Below the pieces are notes generated by a model. That model worked only from the letters and a program-made list of their open reading frames with translations, was not told the DNA's origin and made no database searches. Shown in pieces: positions 51,720 to 59,672 of a DNA stretch of 64,000 nucleotides. Position numbers and translations under genes: made by a program. Source of the stretch: Desulforamulus ruminis DSM 2154 (GTDB lineage: Bacteria > Bacillota > Desulfotomaculia > Desulfotomaculales > Desulfotomaculaceae); contig NC_015589.1 of NCBI RefSeq assembly GCF_000215085.1, forward strand, positions 1,984,001 through 2,048,000. Direction: 5' to 3'. Each line of letters opens with the position of its first letter. The first letter of the stretch is position 1.

Positions 51720-52793
51720 TTGGCACAAACTCAAATCGGCCAGGCCCAAAGTGAAAGTCTGAGCGCCCAGATTACCAAAGCCATTCCCGGCCTGATTCTT
51801 GTTGTTTTGGTTGCCATTTCCGCCACCTGGGCGGAAGGGTTGATTAAAGAAAATTTTAAGAAAATTTATGAAATTGCTCACCTTAATTATGTTTTACTAG
51901 CCATTATTTTTGGTATGATTATTCGCAACACAGTGGGGGTTCCTTCCGTGGTGGAACCCGGTTTAAAATACTCAACCATTTTAACGAAAACCGGTATTGT
52001 TGTGATGGGTACCAAGTATACCTTGGCTTCCTTGGCTAAGGTGGGTACTACCAGCATGATCTTTATCACGGTAACCCTGTTCGGCACGGTCGCTTTAATG
52101 TTCTGGCTACGCAAGCGTTTTACCATGAGCGACTCCCTGGCTGGCTGCCTGGCTTCCGGCTTCGCCGTTTGCGGTGTTTCCGCTTGTGTGGCCACCGGTC
52201 CTGCCGTAAAAGCAAAGGGCCAGGAAATGTGCTACACCATTGCCACCATTTTAATCTTTGGTTTACTGGCTTTATTCACCTTCCCCATGCTGGGTCATTT
52301 GTTTGGCTTAACTGAAAATCAGTTTGGCGCATGGGTTGGCGTAGGGATTGTAAACTCCGCCCAAGTTCTGGCGGCCGGTATGGCCTACGGCCAGGATGCC
52401 GGTTTGATGGCGGGTATTTATAACATGGGACGTGTAGTGTTACTTCCCTTTGTGGTTCTCTATGTTGTTATGATGGTGCTGAAAAACGACAGTAAAGCAG
52501 CCGGAGAAATTAACAAGAGCCAATTTATCATGGACAAGTTTCCGGTATTTATTGTGGCCTTCCTAGTGGCCGTTCTGGCCAATACCATGGGCATGTTTAG
52601 TAAGGAAGAAGTGGAAATGGCCAACAAATTCATGATCTGGGCCTTTACCCTGGGTTTTGCCAGCATCGGCTTAACCACCAAGTTCTCCGATATGAAAGAT
52701 GCGGGCAAAGACGGAATTATTCTGGGCTTTATCGTTGGCCTGGCCAAAGCAGCCTTTGCCCTTATTGTGGTTAAATTCTTCCTTCCCTTATAA
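51720..52793 (+). CDS. YeiH/UPF0324-family putative sulfate exporter (second copy)
   Basis: 357 aa, about ten hydrophobic helices. Family blocks LNYVLLAIIFGMIIRN, SGFAVCGVSACVATGPAVKAK and GVGIVNSAQVLAAGMAYG match the first copy closely in pattern. TTG start 6 nt after GGAGGTG; the ORF extends 9 nt further upstream without a better site. A 41-aa single-helix protein follows. Different promoter regions suggest the two exporters are induced by different signals. Confidence 0.85.
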   Translation: MAQTQIGQAQSESLSAQITKAIPGLILVVLVAISATWAEGLIKENFKKIYEIAHLNYVLLAIIFGMIIRNTVGVPSVVEPGLKYSTILTKTGIVVMGTKYTLASLAKVGTTSMIFITVTLFGTVALMFWLRKRFTMSDSLAGCLASGFAVCGVSACVATGPAVKAKGQEMCYTIATILIFGLLALFTFPMLGHLFGLTENQFGAWVGVGIVNSAQVLAAGMAYGQDAGLMAGIYNMGRVVLLPFVVLYVVMMVLKNDSKAAGEINKSQFIMDKFPVFIVAFLVAVLANTMGMFSKEEVEMANKFMIWAFTLGFASIGLTTKFSDMKDAGKDGIILGFIVGLAKAAFALIVVKFFLPL

Positions 52794-52824
52794 TCCATTT
52801 TAATATTAACGGGAGGTGTCCGGC

Positions 52825-52950
52825 ATGACCGAGAAAGACCAATGTGCTGTTGAAGAAAGCAGAGCAGCGGACCGTAAGGTTAGAAAACAGGATTATATGG
52901 TGATTAGTCTTGGACTGATATTATTAGTACTGGCTAAAATAATGGCATAA
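52825..52950 (+). CDS. 41-aa single-helix mini-protein downstream of second YeiH-family gene
   Basis: Begins MTEKDQCAVEESRAADRKVR (charged), then DYMVISLGLILLVLAKIMA, one C-terminal helix. A GGGAGGTG site precedes the ATG, 31 bp after the exporter stop. The layout equals the 46-aa protein after the first copy, though the sequences are not obviously alike. A terminator follows. Confidence 0.75.
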   Translation: MTEKDQCAVEESRAADRKVRKQDYMVISLGLILLVLAKIMA

Positions 52951-52962
52951 CGTGAAAAATAG

Positions 52963-53012
52963 ATTTGGCAGGACCGGGTGAAAATAAGCCCATCCTGCCA
53001 AATTATTTTAGA
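52963..53012 (+). terminator. Terminator of the second YeiH operon
   Basis: ATTTGGCAGGA pairs with TCCTGCCAAAT, with an inner GGG/CCC, followed by TATTTTA. Confidence 0.75.
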
Positions 53013-53028
53013 ATTAGGAGAGATCCTT

Positions 53029-53472
53029 ATGTATAATAACATTTTAATCGCTATACAGGGTGAAGAGGGGCCGCAATTTTTGCAGAAAGCCTTGGAACTA
53101 ATTCATCCGGCCCAGGGAACCATCACCATACTGCATATTAAAGAAACGGGCTTAACCCATTATGGTTATGTAGACCAACTGGCCAGTTCCATCAGCAAAG
53201 AACAATTTATTGATTATATTCATGAACTGGCGGAAAATCAGCAAAAGAAAATACAAGAACAGATAATAGAGCAAGGGGACCGATGGAATCTAAATTTTGC
53301 ATGGAGGGTGAGGGAGGGGAGCCCGGCCCAAGAGCTTCGTAAAGAGGTGGCAGCGTTAAACTATGATCTGCTGATTCTTGGGACAAAACCCAAGGCTCCC
53401 GGCAACACCTCCAGCAAAGTGAAGGAGGCCATGCTGAAGGTTTTTGACGGGTCAATTTTAATTATTAAATAA
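53029..53472 (+). CDS. Universal stress protein (UspA family)
   Basis: 147 aa. Starts MYNNILIAIQGEEGPQFLQ and ends with the C-terminal pattern VFDGSILIIK of UspA folds; the ATP loop GTKPKAPGNTSSKVKEA is present but not the classical G-2x-G-9x-G(S/T). TTAGGAGAG precedes the ATG. Likely a small nucleotide-binding stress or signal protein linked to the transporters around it. Confidence 0.78.
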   Translation: MYNNILIAIQGEEGPQFLQKALELIHPAQGTITILHIKETGLTHYGYVDQLASSISKEQFIDYIHELAENQQKKIQEQIIEQGDRWNLNFAWRVREGSPAQELRKEVAALNYDLLILGTKPKAPGNTSSKVKEAMLKVFDGSILIIK

Positions 53473-53521
53473 TGTAGTGACAACTTAAAGGGGATAAATT
53501 TTAAAATACGCATATTTTCCC

Positions 53522-53549
53522 TTGCTTTCAGCGTTGAGTGTGCTAGAAT
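53522..53549 (+). promoter_or_regulatory. Promoter for the 77-aa protein and AbrB operon
   Basis: TTGCTT (53522-53527), 16-bp spacer, TAGAAT (53544-53549). Confidence 0.5.
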
Positions 53550-53589
53550 ATTCACATCAAATACTTAACGGTGGAACGAGGGTATGGTT

Positions 53590-53823
53590 ATGAAACGAAT
53601 CATTCATCATCCCATGTTGTTCCAATTCCTGCAATATCTTATGAAGGCAATTCCCTGCCTTTTGCTCTTTATCTTGTTTTATTGCATCGCGCACTTGTAT
53701 AGTCATGAAAATGCCCTGGTTTTAATCCCGCTGGGAGCCAGTTTTATTGTACTTTATACTTTTTGCGGAGAGCTGGAAAACGAACAAGCCAACCGGGAGC
53801 AAAACTCCCATGAGAATGAATAA
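53590..53823 (+). CDS. 77-aa two-helix membrane protein
   Basis: MKRIIHHPMLFQFLQYLMKA, then two hydrophobic stretches (LLLFILFYCIAHL and LVLIPLGASFIVLYTFCGEL) and a polar tail. ATG 53590 lies 7 nt after GAGGG; ATG 53584 is too close to it. Sits 145 bp before the AbrB-type gene. No family recognised. Confidence 0.6.
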   Translation: MKRIIHHPMLFQFLQYLMKAIPCLLLFILFYCIAHLYSHENALVLIPLGASFIVLYTFCGELENEQANREQNSHENE

Positions 53824-53967
53824 ATTTTTTTACAAACCACCCAACCGGTGGTTTCATTGTTTTTATAATTTCTTGGTAATTTTATAGGGAATATTGAAGT
53901 AAACAAAGAAATGATAAAGACAGGGTACATTTTTATTAAATCAGAATATCCGGAGAGAACGATCCTG

Positions 53968-55080
53968 ATGGACAAATACCTTGATACTAAAAAAAGAACC
54001 ACTCGAGTCTTTATTACTCTGATAACCGCCATCACCGGAGGAATTGCATTCAAGTTGCTGCATCTGCCGATTCCCTGGCTGCTGGGACCCATGATTGCCG
54101 TTTTAATTGGCTCCAAAGTGTTTAAAGGGTATTATGAGTGGCCGGGCCAGGCCAGAAACGCAGGAATGATTATCGTCGGCTATACCATTGGGCTGTCCAT
54201 GACATCCGCAGCCCTGCAGGAAATATCCCGTCAATTGCCCATCATTTTGCTGATGACGCTGCTTCTTTTGCTTATGTGCACGGGCATTGCTTTTGTTGTA
54301 TCCAGGCTGTCGGGAAGTGATTATAAGACGGTGCTGATGGGAAGCATCCCCGGAGGCATGACGCAGATGATTGTCCTGGCGGAAGAAACCGAGGGCATTG
54401 ACATCACGGTGGTGACTGTTCTTCAGGTAATCCGGCTGATGATGATCATCATTTGTATTCCTTTGCTCATTTTCAACCCCTTTTTTGGACAACAGCACCA
54501 TGCCGCTGCGGATACCTCCATGGTCTCCGGTTTCTTGCTTAACTGGGGCGATTTGTTTCCCAACCTGTTTATTTTTGCCCTGGTTTGTATCCTGTGCGCC
54601 TGGCTAGGGAATAAAATCAAATTACCCACTGCTTTCCTGCTGGGACCGGCCATTGGTACGGCCATCCTGCAAATATACGGGCTGAACGGGCCGGCGCTGC
54701 CATCCCCGTTGATTAACGGGGCCCAATTGCTGATCGGTACTTACATCAGTTTATTGTTGAAACCGGATCAATTAACCCGCAAGTTTCGGACCATCTCCCT
54801 GGCCATAGGGAGTGGTTTGGTGCTGATTTTAGGCTCTTGGGGATTCAGCCTGCTGCTAACCCAATTCCAGCCCGTATCGGCATCCACCAGCTTATTAAGC
54901 CTCTCTCCCGGGGGCATGGATCAAATGGGCATTATCGCCCATGAAGTTCACGCCGATCTTTCGATGGTGGCCGGCTATCAATTGTTCCGCATGTTTTTCA
55001 TTTTTTTTGTTGTGCCCCCTTTGTTAAGGATGATCATTCAATATGACTTAAAAAAACGGAGAAAACCGGCCAGGGAATAA
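53968..55080 (+). CDS. AbrB-family membrane transporter
   Basis: 370 aa, two repeated halves of about five helices each. Family motifs GGIAFKLLHLPIPWLLGPMIA, SIPGGMTQMIVLAEE and SLSPGGMDQMGIIAHE are visible (the two GGM-x-QM repeats). AbrB members are predicted ammonia-monooxygenase-associated or organic-anion transporters; specificity is unknown. ATG 53968 follows GGAGAG; the upstream ATG 53911 lacks a site. A UspA-type gene follows. Confidence 0.8.
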   Translation: MDKYLDTKKRTTRVFITLITAITGGIAFKLLHLPIPWLLGPMIAVLIGSKVFKGYYEWPGQARNAGMIIVGYTIGLSMTSAALQEISRQLPIILLMTLLLLLMCTGIAFVVSRLSGSDYKTVLMGSIPGGMTQMIVLAEETEGIDITVVTVLQVIRLMMIIICIPLLIFNPFFGQQHHAAADTSMVSGFLLNWGDLFPNLFIFALVCILCAWLGNKIKLPTAFLLGPAIGTAILQIYGLNGPALPSPLINGAQLLIGTYISLLLKPDQLTRKFRTISLAIGSGLVLILGSWGFSLLLTQFQPVSASTSLLSLSPGGMDQMGIIAHEVHADLSMVAGYQLFRMFFIFFVVPPLLRMIIQYDLKKRRKPARE

Positions 55081-55156
55081 TAAGCCTGAGATGCGAAGCC
55101 GGTTTTTCGGATGGTTAATCAAAAGGGGGAAAAGTTCAATGAGGAGGGGGCAGCCT

Positions 55157-55612
55157 GTGAGAAAAAGAATTACAATCATTACGGATGAGTCTGGTCCTGC
55201 CGTAGAGGCGGTAGACATGGCCATGAAGCTTGCCCGGTCCCAGGAGCTGCCCGTTAGCGTTGTTTTTATCCTGGATGAAGGGATGAGGTATTTACTGGGC
55301 GACGAGTGGATGAGTACCGCGGAAGCGCGGACCAGCTTTTTTCAATGGCTTGAAAAGGAACAAAAGGATCAGATCCAACAGACAATGACCTGCTATACTC
55401 AAAAGGCCACGGAACAAGGAATTGAAATAACAGCTAAGGTTCTGGTAGGCAAGCCGGAGCGAATTATCATTGAAACGGGAAATCATCCGGAAACCGCCTT
55501 TATGGTGATACCCAATCCCCATGCTAAAACCTCCCGTTTAGCGGGATTCCAATATAATCTTCACTCCATGGCCAAAAAGGTGCGTTGTCCGCTCCTTATT
55601 GGACCTGCTTAA
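55157..55612 (+). CDS. Universal stress-like protein (UspA family)
   Basis: 151 aa. Begins VRKRITIITDESGPAVEAVD and ends VRCPLLIGPA, both typical of UspA folds, with FMVIPNPHAKTSRLAGF in the ATP-loop place. GTG 55157 is chosen because GGAGGGGG precedes it; an ATG at 55139 is also in frame. Short gap after the AbrB gene suggests co-transcription. Confidence 0.7.
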   Translation: MRKRITIITDESGPAVEAVDMAMKLARSQELPVSVVFILDEGMRYLLGDEWMSTAEARTSFFQWLEKEQKDQIQQTMTCYTQKATEQGIEITAKVLVGKPERIIIETGNHPETAFMVIPNPHAKTSRLAGFQYNLHSMAKKVRCPLLIGPA

Positions 55613-55633
55613 AAAGATATTTCAAAAATAGTG

Positions 55634-56095
55634 TTACAACAACATACCTATGATCTCAAATACGTCAATGGTGCGAATAATCCCTACGGGTTTACCCTTT
55701 TCTAAAACCGGTAAGGAATTTACTTTCTTGGCCAGGAATAAATCAATCACTTTATACAGGTCATCCTCTATATCCACAAAGGCAATTTTGGCGGCCCTCA
55801 TAACGCCCTTTACCGGCATACTGGCTCCGGAATCGTTTACAGAATAAATCCACAGGTAGTGATCCGGCAGATCATGCTTGGTTAAAACTGCCTTTAATAT
55901 ATTGCGAAGGGTGACGATGCCAACCAGTTCACCCGTTTTATTCGTGACCAGCAGGGAACGGTGACCCACTAAGCCGCCTCTTTCATCCCTGTGAAAGGAT
56001 TTTTTTAATTGATCAATGGCTTCCCCTACCAAAGCTTGTTCAGGAATAACGGAATACTCGGAAACGGGAATCATAATTTCTCGAATAGAGATCAT
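55634..56095 (-). CDS. Two-CBS-domain protein
   Basis: 153 aa, ISIREIMIPVSEYSVIPEQA through LVGIVTLRNILKAVL is the first CBS, and VKGVMRAAKIAFVDIEDDLY through PVGIIRTIDVFEIIG the second. CBS pairs bind adenosine nucleotides and regulate attached or partner proteins. ATG 56095 is chosen after GGTGAT; GTG 56107 is in frame. Last gene of the TauE operon and converges with the UspA gene. Confidence 0.85.
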   Translation of the reverse strand: MISIREIMIPVSEYSVIPEQALVGEAIDQLKKSFHRDERGGLVGHRSLLVTNKTGELVGIVTLRNILKAVLTKHDLPDHYLWIYSVNDSGASMPVKGVMRAAKIAFVDIEDDLYKVIDLFLAKKVNSLPVLEKGKPVGIIRTIDVFEIIGMLL

Positions 56096-56109
56096 TTTAA
56101 CCATCACCT

Positions 56110-56382
56110 TTACGGTTGTGCAGTGATCAAAGATTCTACAGCCGGTAATTCAGGCAGCTTAAAATGACGAAGAACTGTCTTTTCCTTGGCCTGGTAAAAA
56201 GAGCAGTCTGTAAGAATCACGTTAACCTCTGTAACAAGAATATATTTCACATCTAAAGAAGCTTCCTTTTTTACAGCACTTTCCGTTCTCGCGATTACTT
56301 TCTGCGCCACTTCGTTGAGGGAACTTTTCACCGGACAGTCCTCGTTTAGACGGCAATCCCTGCATTTGGTGCTTCGATCCAT
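56110..56382 (-). CDS. 90-aa small protein with N-terminal cysteines
   Basis: Begins MDRSTKCRDCRLNEDCP, three cysteines in a CxxC-x5-C layout, then a helix-like middle and ILTDCSFYQAKEKTVLRHFK. AGAGGAGG precedes the ATG. Follows the TauE gene with only an intra-operon hairpin between. No family recognised; the cysteines suggest metal binding. Confidence 0.65.
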   Translation of the reverse strand: MDRSTKCRDCRLNEDCPVKSSLNEVAQKVIARTESAVKKEASLDVKYILVTEVNVILTDCSFYQAKEKTVLRHFKLPELPAVESLITAQP

Positions 56383-56412
56383 GGGAATCCTCCTCTATTT
56401 AATTTTTATTAA

Positions 56413-56446
56413 AGATCCGGTAGGGCAAAGTTCCCCTACCGGATCT
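56413..56446 (-). terminator. Hairpin between tauE-like gene and the 90-aa gene
   Basis: AGATCCGGTAGGG and CCCTACCGGATCT pair perfectly (13 bp). On the minus strand it is followed by TTAATAAAAATT, so it may only partly stop transcription, lowering the expression of the two downstream genes. Confidence 0.6.
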
Positions 56447-56452
56447 GTTTAT

Positions 56453-57535
56453 CTAATGTCCGGAACTCTCCGCATACCGGGTATCCACCCTTTGGCCCCG
56501 CTTGTAGCGGGCAATATACCCGAGAATCATGACCACACCGGCAACCGCCCCGGCATAAAGGGCAATGGTAGCCGTAGTATCCAATGCATGGGTGACCCCG
56601 GATGAAAAATTAGTCATGTGCAGATTGTTCAAATAAGTTGGAATGGCAAAGGCTCTGCTGACGGCAGACATACCGATTACAACAGCCATGACCAGCTTAA
56701 TTTGCAGTTCTGAAACCATTTTGGTGGCATTGGCTCCGATGTTCAGCCCCAGCAGGGAACCCAGGTAAAGCAGCAGAACCAAGCGAATGTCCACAAAACC
56801 GTTTAAAGCATACTGAAAAGCACCGGAAGCCCCGGAAAAGATAGCCAGAAACAGTTCTGTGCCGGCAGCAACCGTTGTGGGGATGCCCAGGATATAGATC
56901 ATGGCGGGAACCCCAATGAAACCGCCCACGCCTACCGTACCGGCCAGCCATCCGGTAGCCAGTCCGATGAGGGCGATAAACCAGAGGGATACGCGAACAT
57001 TGGCCACCTTAAAATAAATCATCGGAGGGATATTTAACTTTGAAATCTTCTCCGACAGACAGGAAGATTTAGCCGCCTTCTTTTTCTGATCCGTCCTGAA
57101 AATATCTCTTAAAATAAAGACGGCCAGCCCCGACAGTAAAATTACAAAAACCACACTGATATAAAGGTTCGATCCTTCCTTGCCCATATGATCCAGGATA
57201 TACTCATTTAAAAATACGGCCAGATTAACGCCAAGTAAAAGGAATGCAATCATGCAAATACCCAGCTTGGCATCTACGTTGCCCATCTTAGAATGTTTTC
57301 TTGCTCCAACCATGGCCTTGCCAAACTTATGGGCGAGGTTTGAACTGACTGCGGCAATGCCCGGAACTCCCAGAGACATCATGCCGGGCGTCATGATAAA
57401 GGCGCCTCCGCTGCCAATAAAACCGCTTAACATGCCGCCCAGAAATCCCAGTCCGGCGATTGATAAGGCTGTCTCCGGAGTGATATCGACAAATTTCATG
57501 ACTTCTCCTACCAAATTAACCGCTTCACCAGCCAT
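56453..57535 (-). CDS. TauE/SafE-family sulfite/anion exporter
   Basis: 360 aa with about eight helices. Family landmarks GLGFLGGMLSGFIGSGGAFIMTPG near the start and GLATGWLAGTVGVGGFIGVPAM in the second half, the two inverted repeats of the family. TauE/SafE members export sulfite, sulfoacetate or related organic sulfur anions. It is second in an operon read from a sigma54 promoter. Confidence 0.88.
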   Translation of the reverse strand: MAGEAVNLVGEVMKFVDITPETALSIAGLGFLGGMLSGFIGSGGAFIMTPGMMSLGVPGIAAVSSNLAHKFGKAMVGARKHSKMGNVDAKLGICMIAFLLLGVNLAVFLNEYILDHMGKEGSNLYISVVFVILLSGLAVFILRDIFRTDQKKKAAKSSCLSEKISKLNIPPMIYFKVANVRVSLWFIALIGLATGWLAGTVGVGGFIGVPAMIYILGIPTTVAAGTELFLAIFSGASGAFQYALNGFVDIRLVLLLYLGSLLGLNIGANATKMVSELQIKLVMAVVIGMSAVSRAFAIPTYLNNLHMTNFSSGVTHALDTTATIALYAGAVAGVVMILGYIARYKRGQRVDTRYAESSGH

Positions 57536-57550
57536 CGTTAAGCCCCCTTT

Positions 57551-57781
57551 CTAGTGACTGCTTTCCAGTCCAAGTAAACCCAGCAAATAAGACACGGCTG
57601 TACCGTACAGAAAGGCGATGCCGATGACGGTGCCCAATAGGCATAGAGCCGGAACAAAAGCCTTACTTAAAAAGTACTGATTTAATTGCTCGATGTTCAT
57701 GAAAACGGTAAGGTACGCGCAAACGGCTAAGGCCAGAAAAATCAAAGTCTTAACCAGACCGGGTTTCGATGTATCTTTCAT
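57551..57781 (-). CDS. 76-aa two-helix membrane protein, first gene of the sigma54 operon
   Basis: MKDTSKPGLVKTLIFLALAV, a second helix (ALCLLGTVIGIAFLYGTAV) and a short tail. ATG 57781 has GGAGAG at 7 nt; TTG 57787 is too close. It precedes the TauE-type gene by 15 bp and is probably a partner of it. Unrecognised family. Confidence 0.7.
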   Translation of the reverse strand: MKDTSKPGLVKTLIFLALAVCAYLTVFMNIEQLNQYFLSKAFVPALCLLGTVIGIAFLYGTAVSYLLGLLGLESSH

Positions 57782-57865
57782 AAGCAATCTCTCCTTTGTA
57801 AATTAACGAACAAGGTGCTTAAAAAAAATTCTTCCCTCCTTTATTTGTGAATTTGCTCTTTATAT

Positions 57866-57881
57866 AGCAATAAACGTGCCA
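57866..57881 (-). promoter_or_regulatory. Sigma54 promoter of the TauE operon
   Basis: On the minus strand TGGCACG-TTTA-TTGCT fits the consensus TGGCACGnnnnTTGCW completely. It stands 85 bp upstream of the 76-aa gene. Transcription should start near 57854. Confidence 0.9.
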
Positions 57882-57922
57882 ATGTCCTAATCCCTTGATT
57901 TATAAGGCCTAATTAAGAAAAT

Positions 57923-57960
57923 AAAAAAGGAAGTGTAGCAAATGAGACACTTCCTTTTTT
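57923..57960. promoter_or_regulatory. Perfect dyad, probable enhancer (UAS) for the NtrC-type regulator
   Basis: AAAAAAGGAAGTGT and ACACTTCCTTTTTT form 14-bp perfect arms around a 10-bp spacer. The centre is about 88 bp upstream of the predicted sigma54 start, the usual place for an enhancer. It also looks like a bidirectional terminator, but no gene reads into it. Confidence 0.6.
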
Positions 57961-58112
57961 ATGAGATAAAGAGAGTAATATAGCTTTTAATTAAGAATTG
58001 CCCGTTATTTTAAGAAAAATAAAGAATATTTAAAGATGCATCTTTTCCTACATTTATCTGTAGTATATAATTCAATTTAAGAATTAGCTTACAAAAGAGA
58101 AGGGGATTTTTC

Positions 58113-59672
58113 TTGAAAAATAAAAAAATATTATTATTTTTTAAGCAAAAAAGTCTGACTAATCAGATAGTTATTATTATCGCAGCCATTATGATTGTTC
58201 CTTTGGTAGCATTAATATATGATATCTTTTTTGCCTCCCAGACCGAGAGGGTGATCTTCCTGGAGAAAGAGCAGCGTTTGAAGGCATTGGTCCAAAGCAC
58301 CAATGAAGAATTTACCAAAAGGCTGGAATCTTTAGGGGTAAGTCCCGGAGATATCTCCTCAACCGTACTTCATAATGAGTTTACTCAGGTGGTGGAACCA
58401 CACGTTCCTGCCAACTCCGGTATTCGCTTTGGGCTCTATGTACCCCGGACAGAGAAGATTAGCGTTTTGGGTTTTCTGCATAATTATCGTAACCTTTCTC
58501 CTGCAGAGGAAGCCAAGCGGGAAAAAGAGATTTTTGCCAATACTAAACCCGGCTTGATAGCGGCCGAAATGAGCCGGGAGTCCAGCTTTCGCATTTCAGG
58601 TTCCTGGGATGATCAGGTTCTGGAATATATTTCCCCGGTTACTTTGGAAGGAAAAGTCGTTGCCGTCATGTGGGCGGGAGACCGGCTGAATCCTTTCTTC
58701 TCTCAGAGCATTTTAGCGCGAAAATTACTTCGTTACTTCACCTTGGCGGTATTGGCATTGGTTATGGTCGCCACCCTTTTGACCATCCGAAATGTTACCA
58801 CCGGCGTTAACCGCTTAAAACAGGGTCTTCAGCAGATGGAAGGGGATATCCACCGGTTATTGCCGGATATGTCCGGTGAACTGGGCCAAATAGCCCAGGC
58901 AGTAAACCGGATGGCCAGGGGGTTAGTGGAGAAGGAACGGCTGGAAGATCAGCTTCGGCACTCGGAGCAGTTCATCGCCCTTGGGCGTTTGGCCACTGGA
59001 GTGGCCCATGAATTGCGAAACCCTATCGGCATTATTAAAACCTTAGTTGAGTTAATGAAGCAGGACTATTCCCAGGTTAGCGGAATTGATGAATTTACCA
59101 AGGCCATTGATGAACAGGTAGACCGGCAAAACATGGTAATCCAGGAACTTCTGGATTTTGGTCGTCCTACCACCGTTTCCGTCAAAGAATGCTCGGTTAA
59201 TCAATTAATTAAAGGAGTACTTTCATTCTCTGCTGCCATGTTAAGAAAACAGCATGTACGGGTTCGCCTGCAGCTTGATAATGCACTACCCCTGATTTTA
59301 GGGGATACGGAAAAACTCAAGCAGATATTTGTTAATCTTATTGTTAATGCTGCGGAAGCTATGCCCTTTGGAGGAGAATTGGTAATCAAGACAGCAACAT
59401 TAAAAGATGCGGTGACCATTGCCTTTACAGATACCGGTACAGGTATCTCCAAGGAGGAAAAATCCAAAATATTTAACCCCTATTATACGACCAAAAAAAC
59501 AGGTACCGGGCTGGGACTTTCTATCTCCTTGCAAAGCATCATGCTGCATGGCGGAAAAATTGAGGTGGAAAGCGTTCCAGGGGAAGGGAGTACCTTTACT
59601 GTCCAGTTACCTATAGCGCAAGGTTCTAAAGATAGGAGTGATAACATTGATACCACGGATACTGGTGATTGA
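58113..59672 (+). CDS. Sensor histidine kinase, partner of the NtrC-type regulator
   Basis: 519 aa. Two helices flank an extracytoplasmic domain (ATIGHT start GTVxxx not present; IRFGLYVPRTEKISVLGFLHN and a Cache-like fold), then HAMP, HisKA with the phosphorylated His in LATGVAHELRNPIG, and HATPase with GDTEKLKQIFVNLIVNAAEA, DTGTGI and TGTGLGLSI. TTG start after AAGGGGAT. It overlaps its regulator by 26 bp. Similar to the AtoS/ZraS group. It faces the TauE operon, so it likely senses the exported anion or a related stress. Confidence 0.9.
   Translation: MKNKKILLFFKQKSLTNQIVIIIAAIMIVPLVALIYDIFFASQTERVIFLEKEQRLKALVQSTNEEFTKRLESLGVSPGDISSTVLHNEFTQVVEPHVPANSGIRFGLYVPRTEKISVLGFLHNYRNLSPAEEAKREKEIFANTKPGLIAAEMSRESSFRISGSWDDQVLEYISPVTLEGKVVAVMWAGDRLNPFFSQSILARKLLRYFTLAVLALVMVATLLTIRNVTTGVNRLKQGLQQMEGDIHRLLPDMSGELGQIAQAVNRMARGLVEKERLEDQLRHSEQFIALGRLATGVAHELRNPIGIIKTLVELMKQDYSQVSGIDEFTKAIDEQVDRQNMVIQELLDFGRPTTVSVKECSVNQLIKGVLSFSAAMLRKQHVRVRLQLDNALPLILGDTEKLKQIFVNLIVNAAEAMPFGGELVIKTATLKDAVTIAFTDTGTGISKEEKSKIFNPYYTTKKTGTGLGLSISLQSIMLHGGKIEVESVPGEGSTFTVQLPIAQGSKDRSDNIDTTDTGD

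Noticed and set aside
57923-57960. Bidirectional intrinsic terminator between the TauE operon and the kinase
   Set aside because: The hairpin and T-runs fit, but both neighbouring genes read away from it, so no transcript would need it. Enhancer role preferred.
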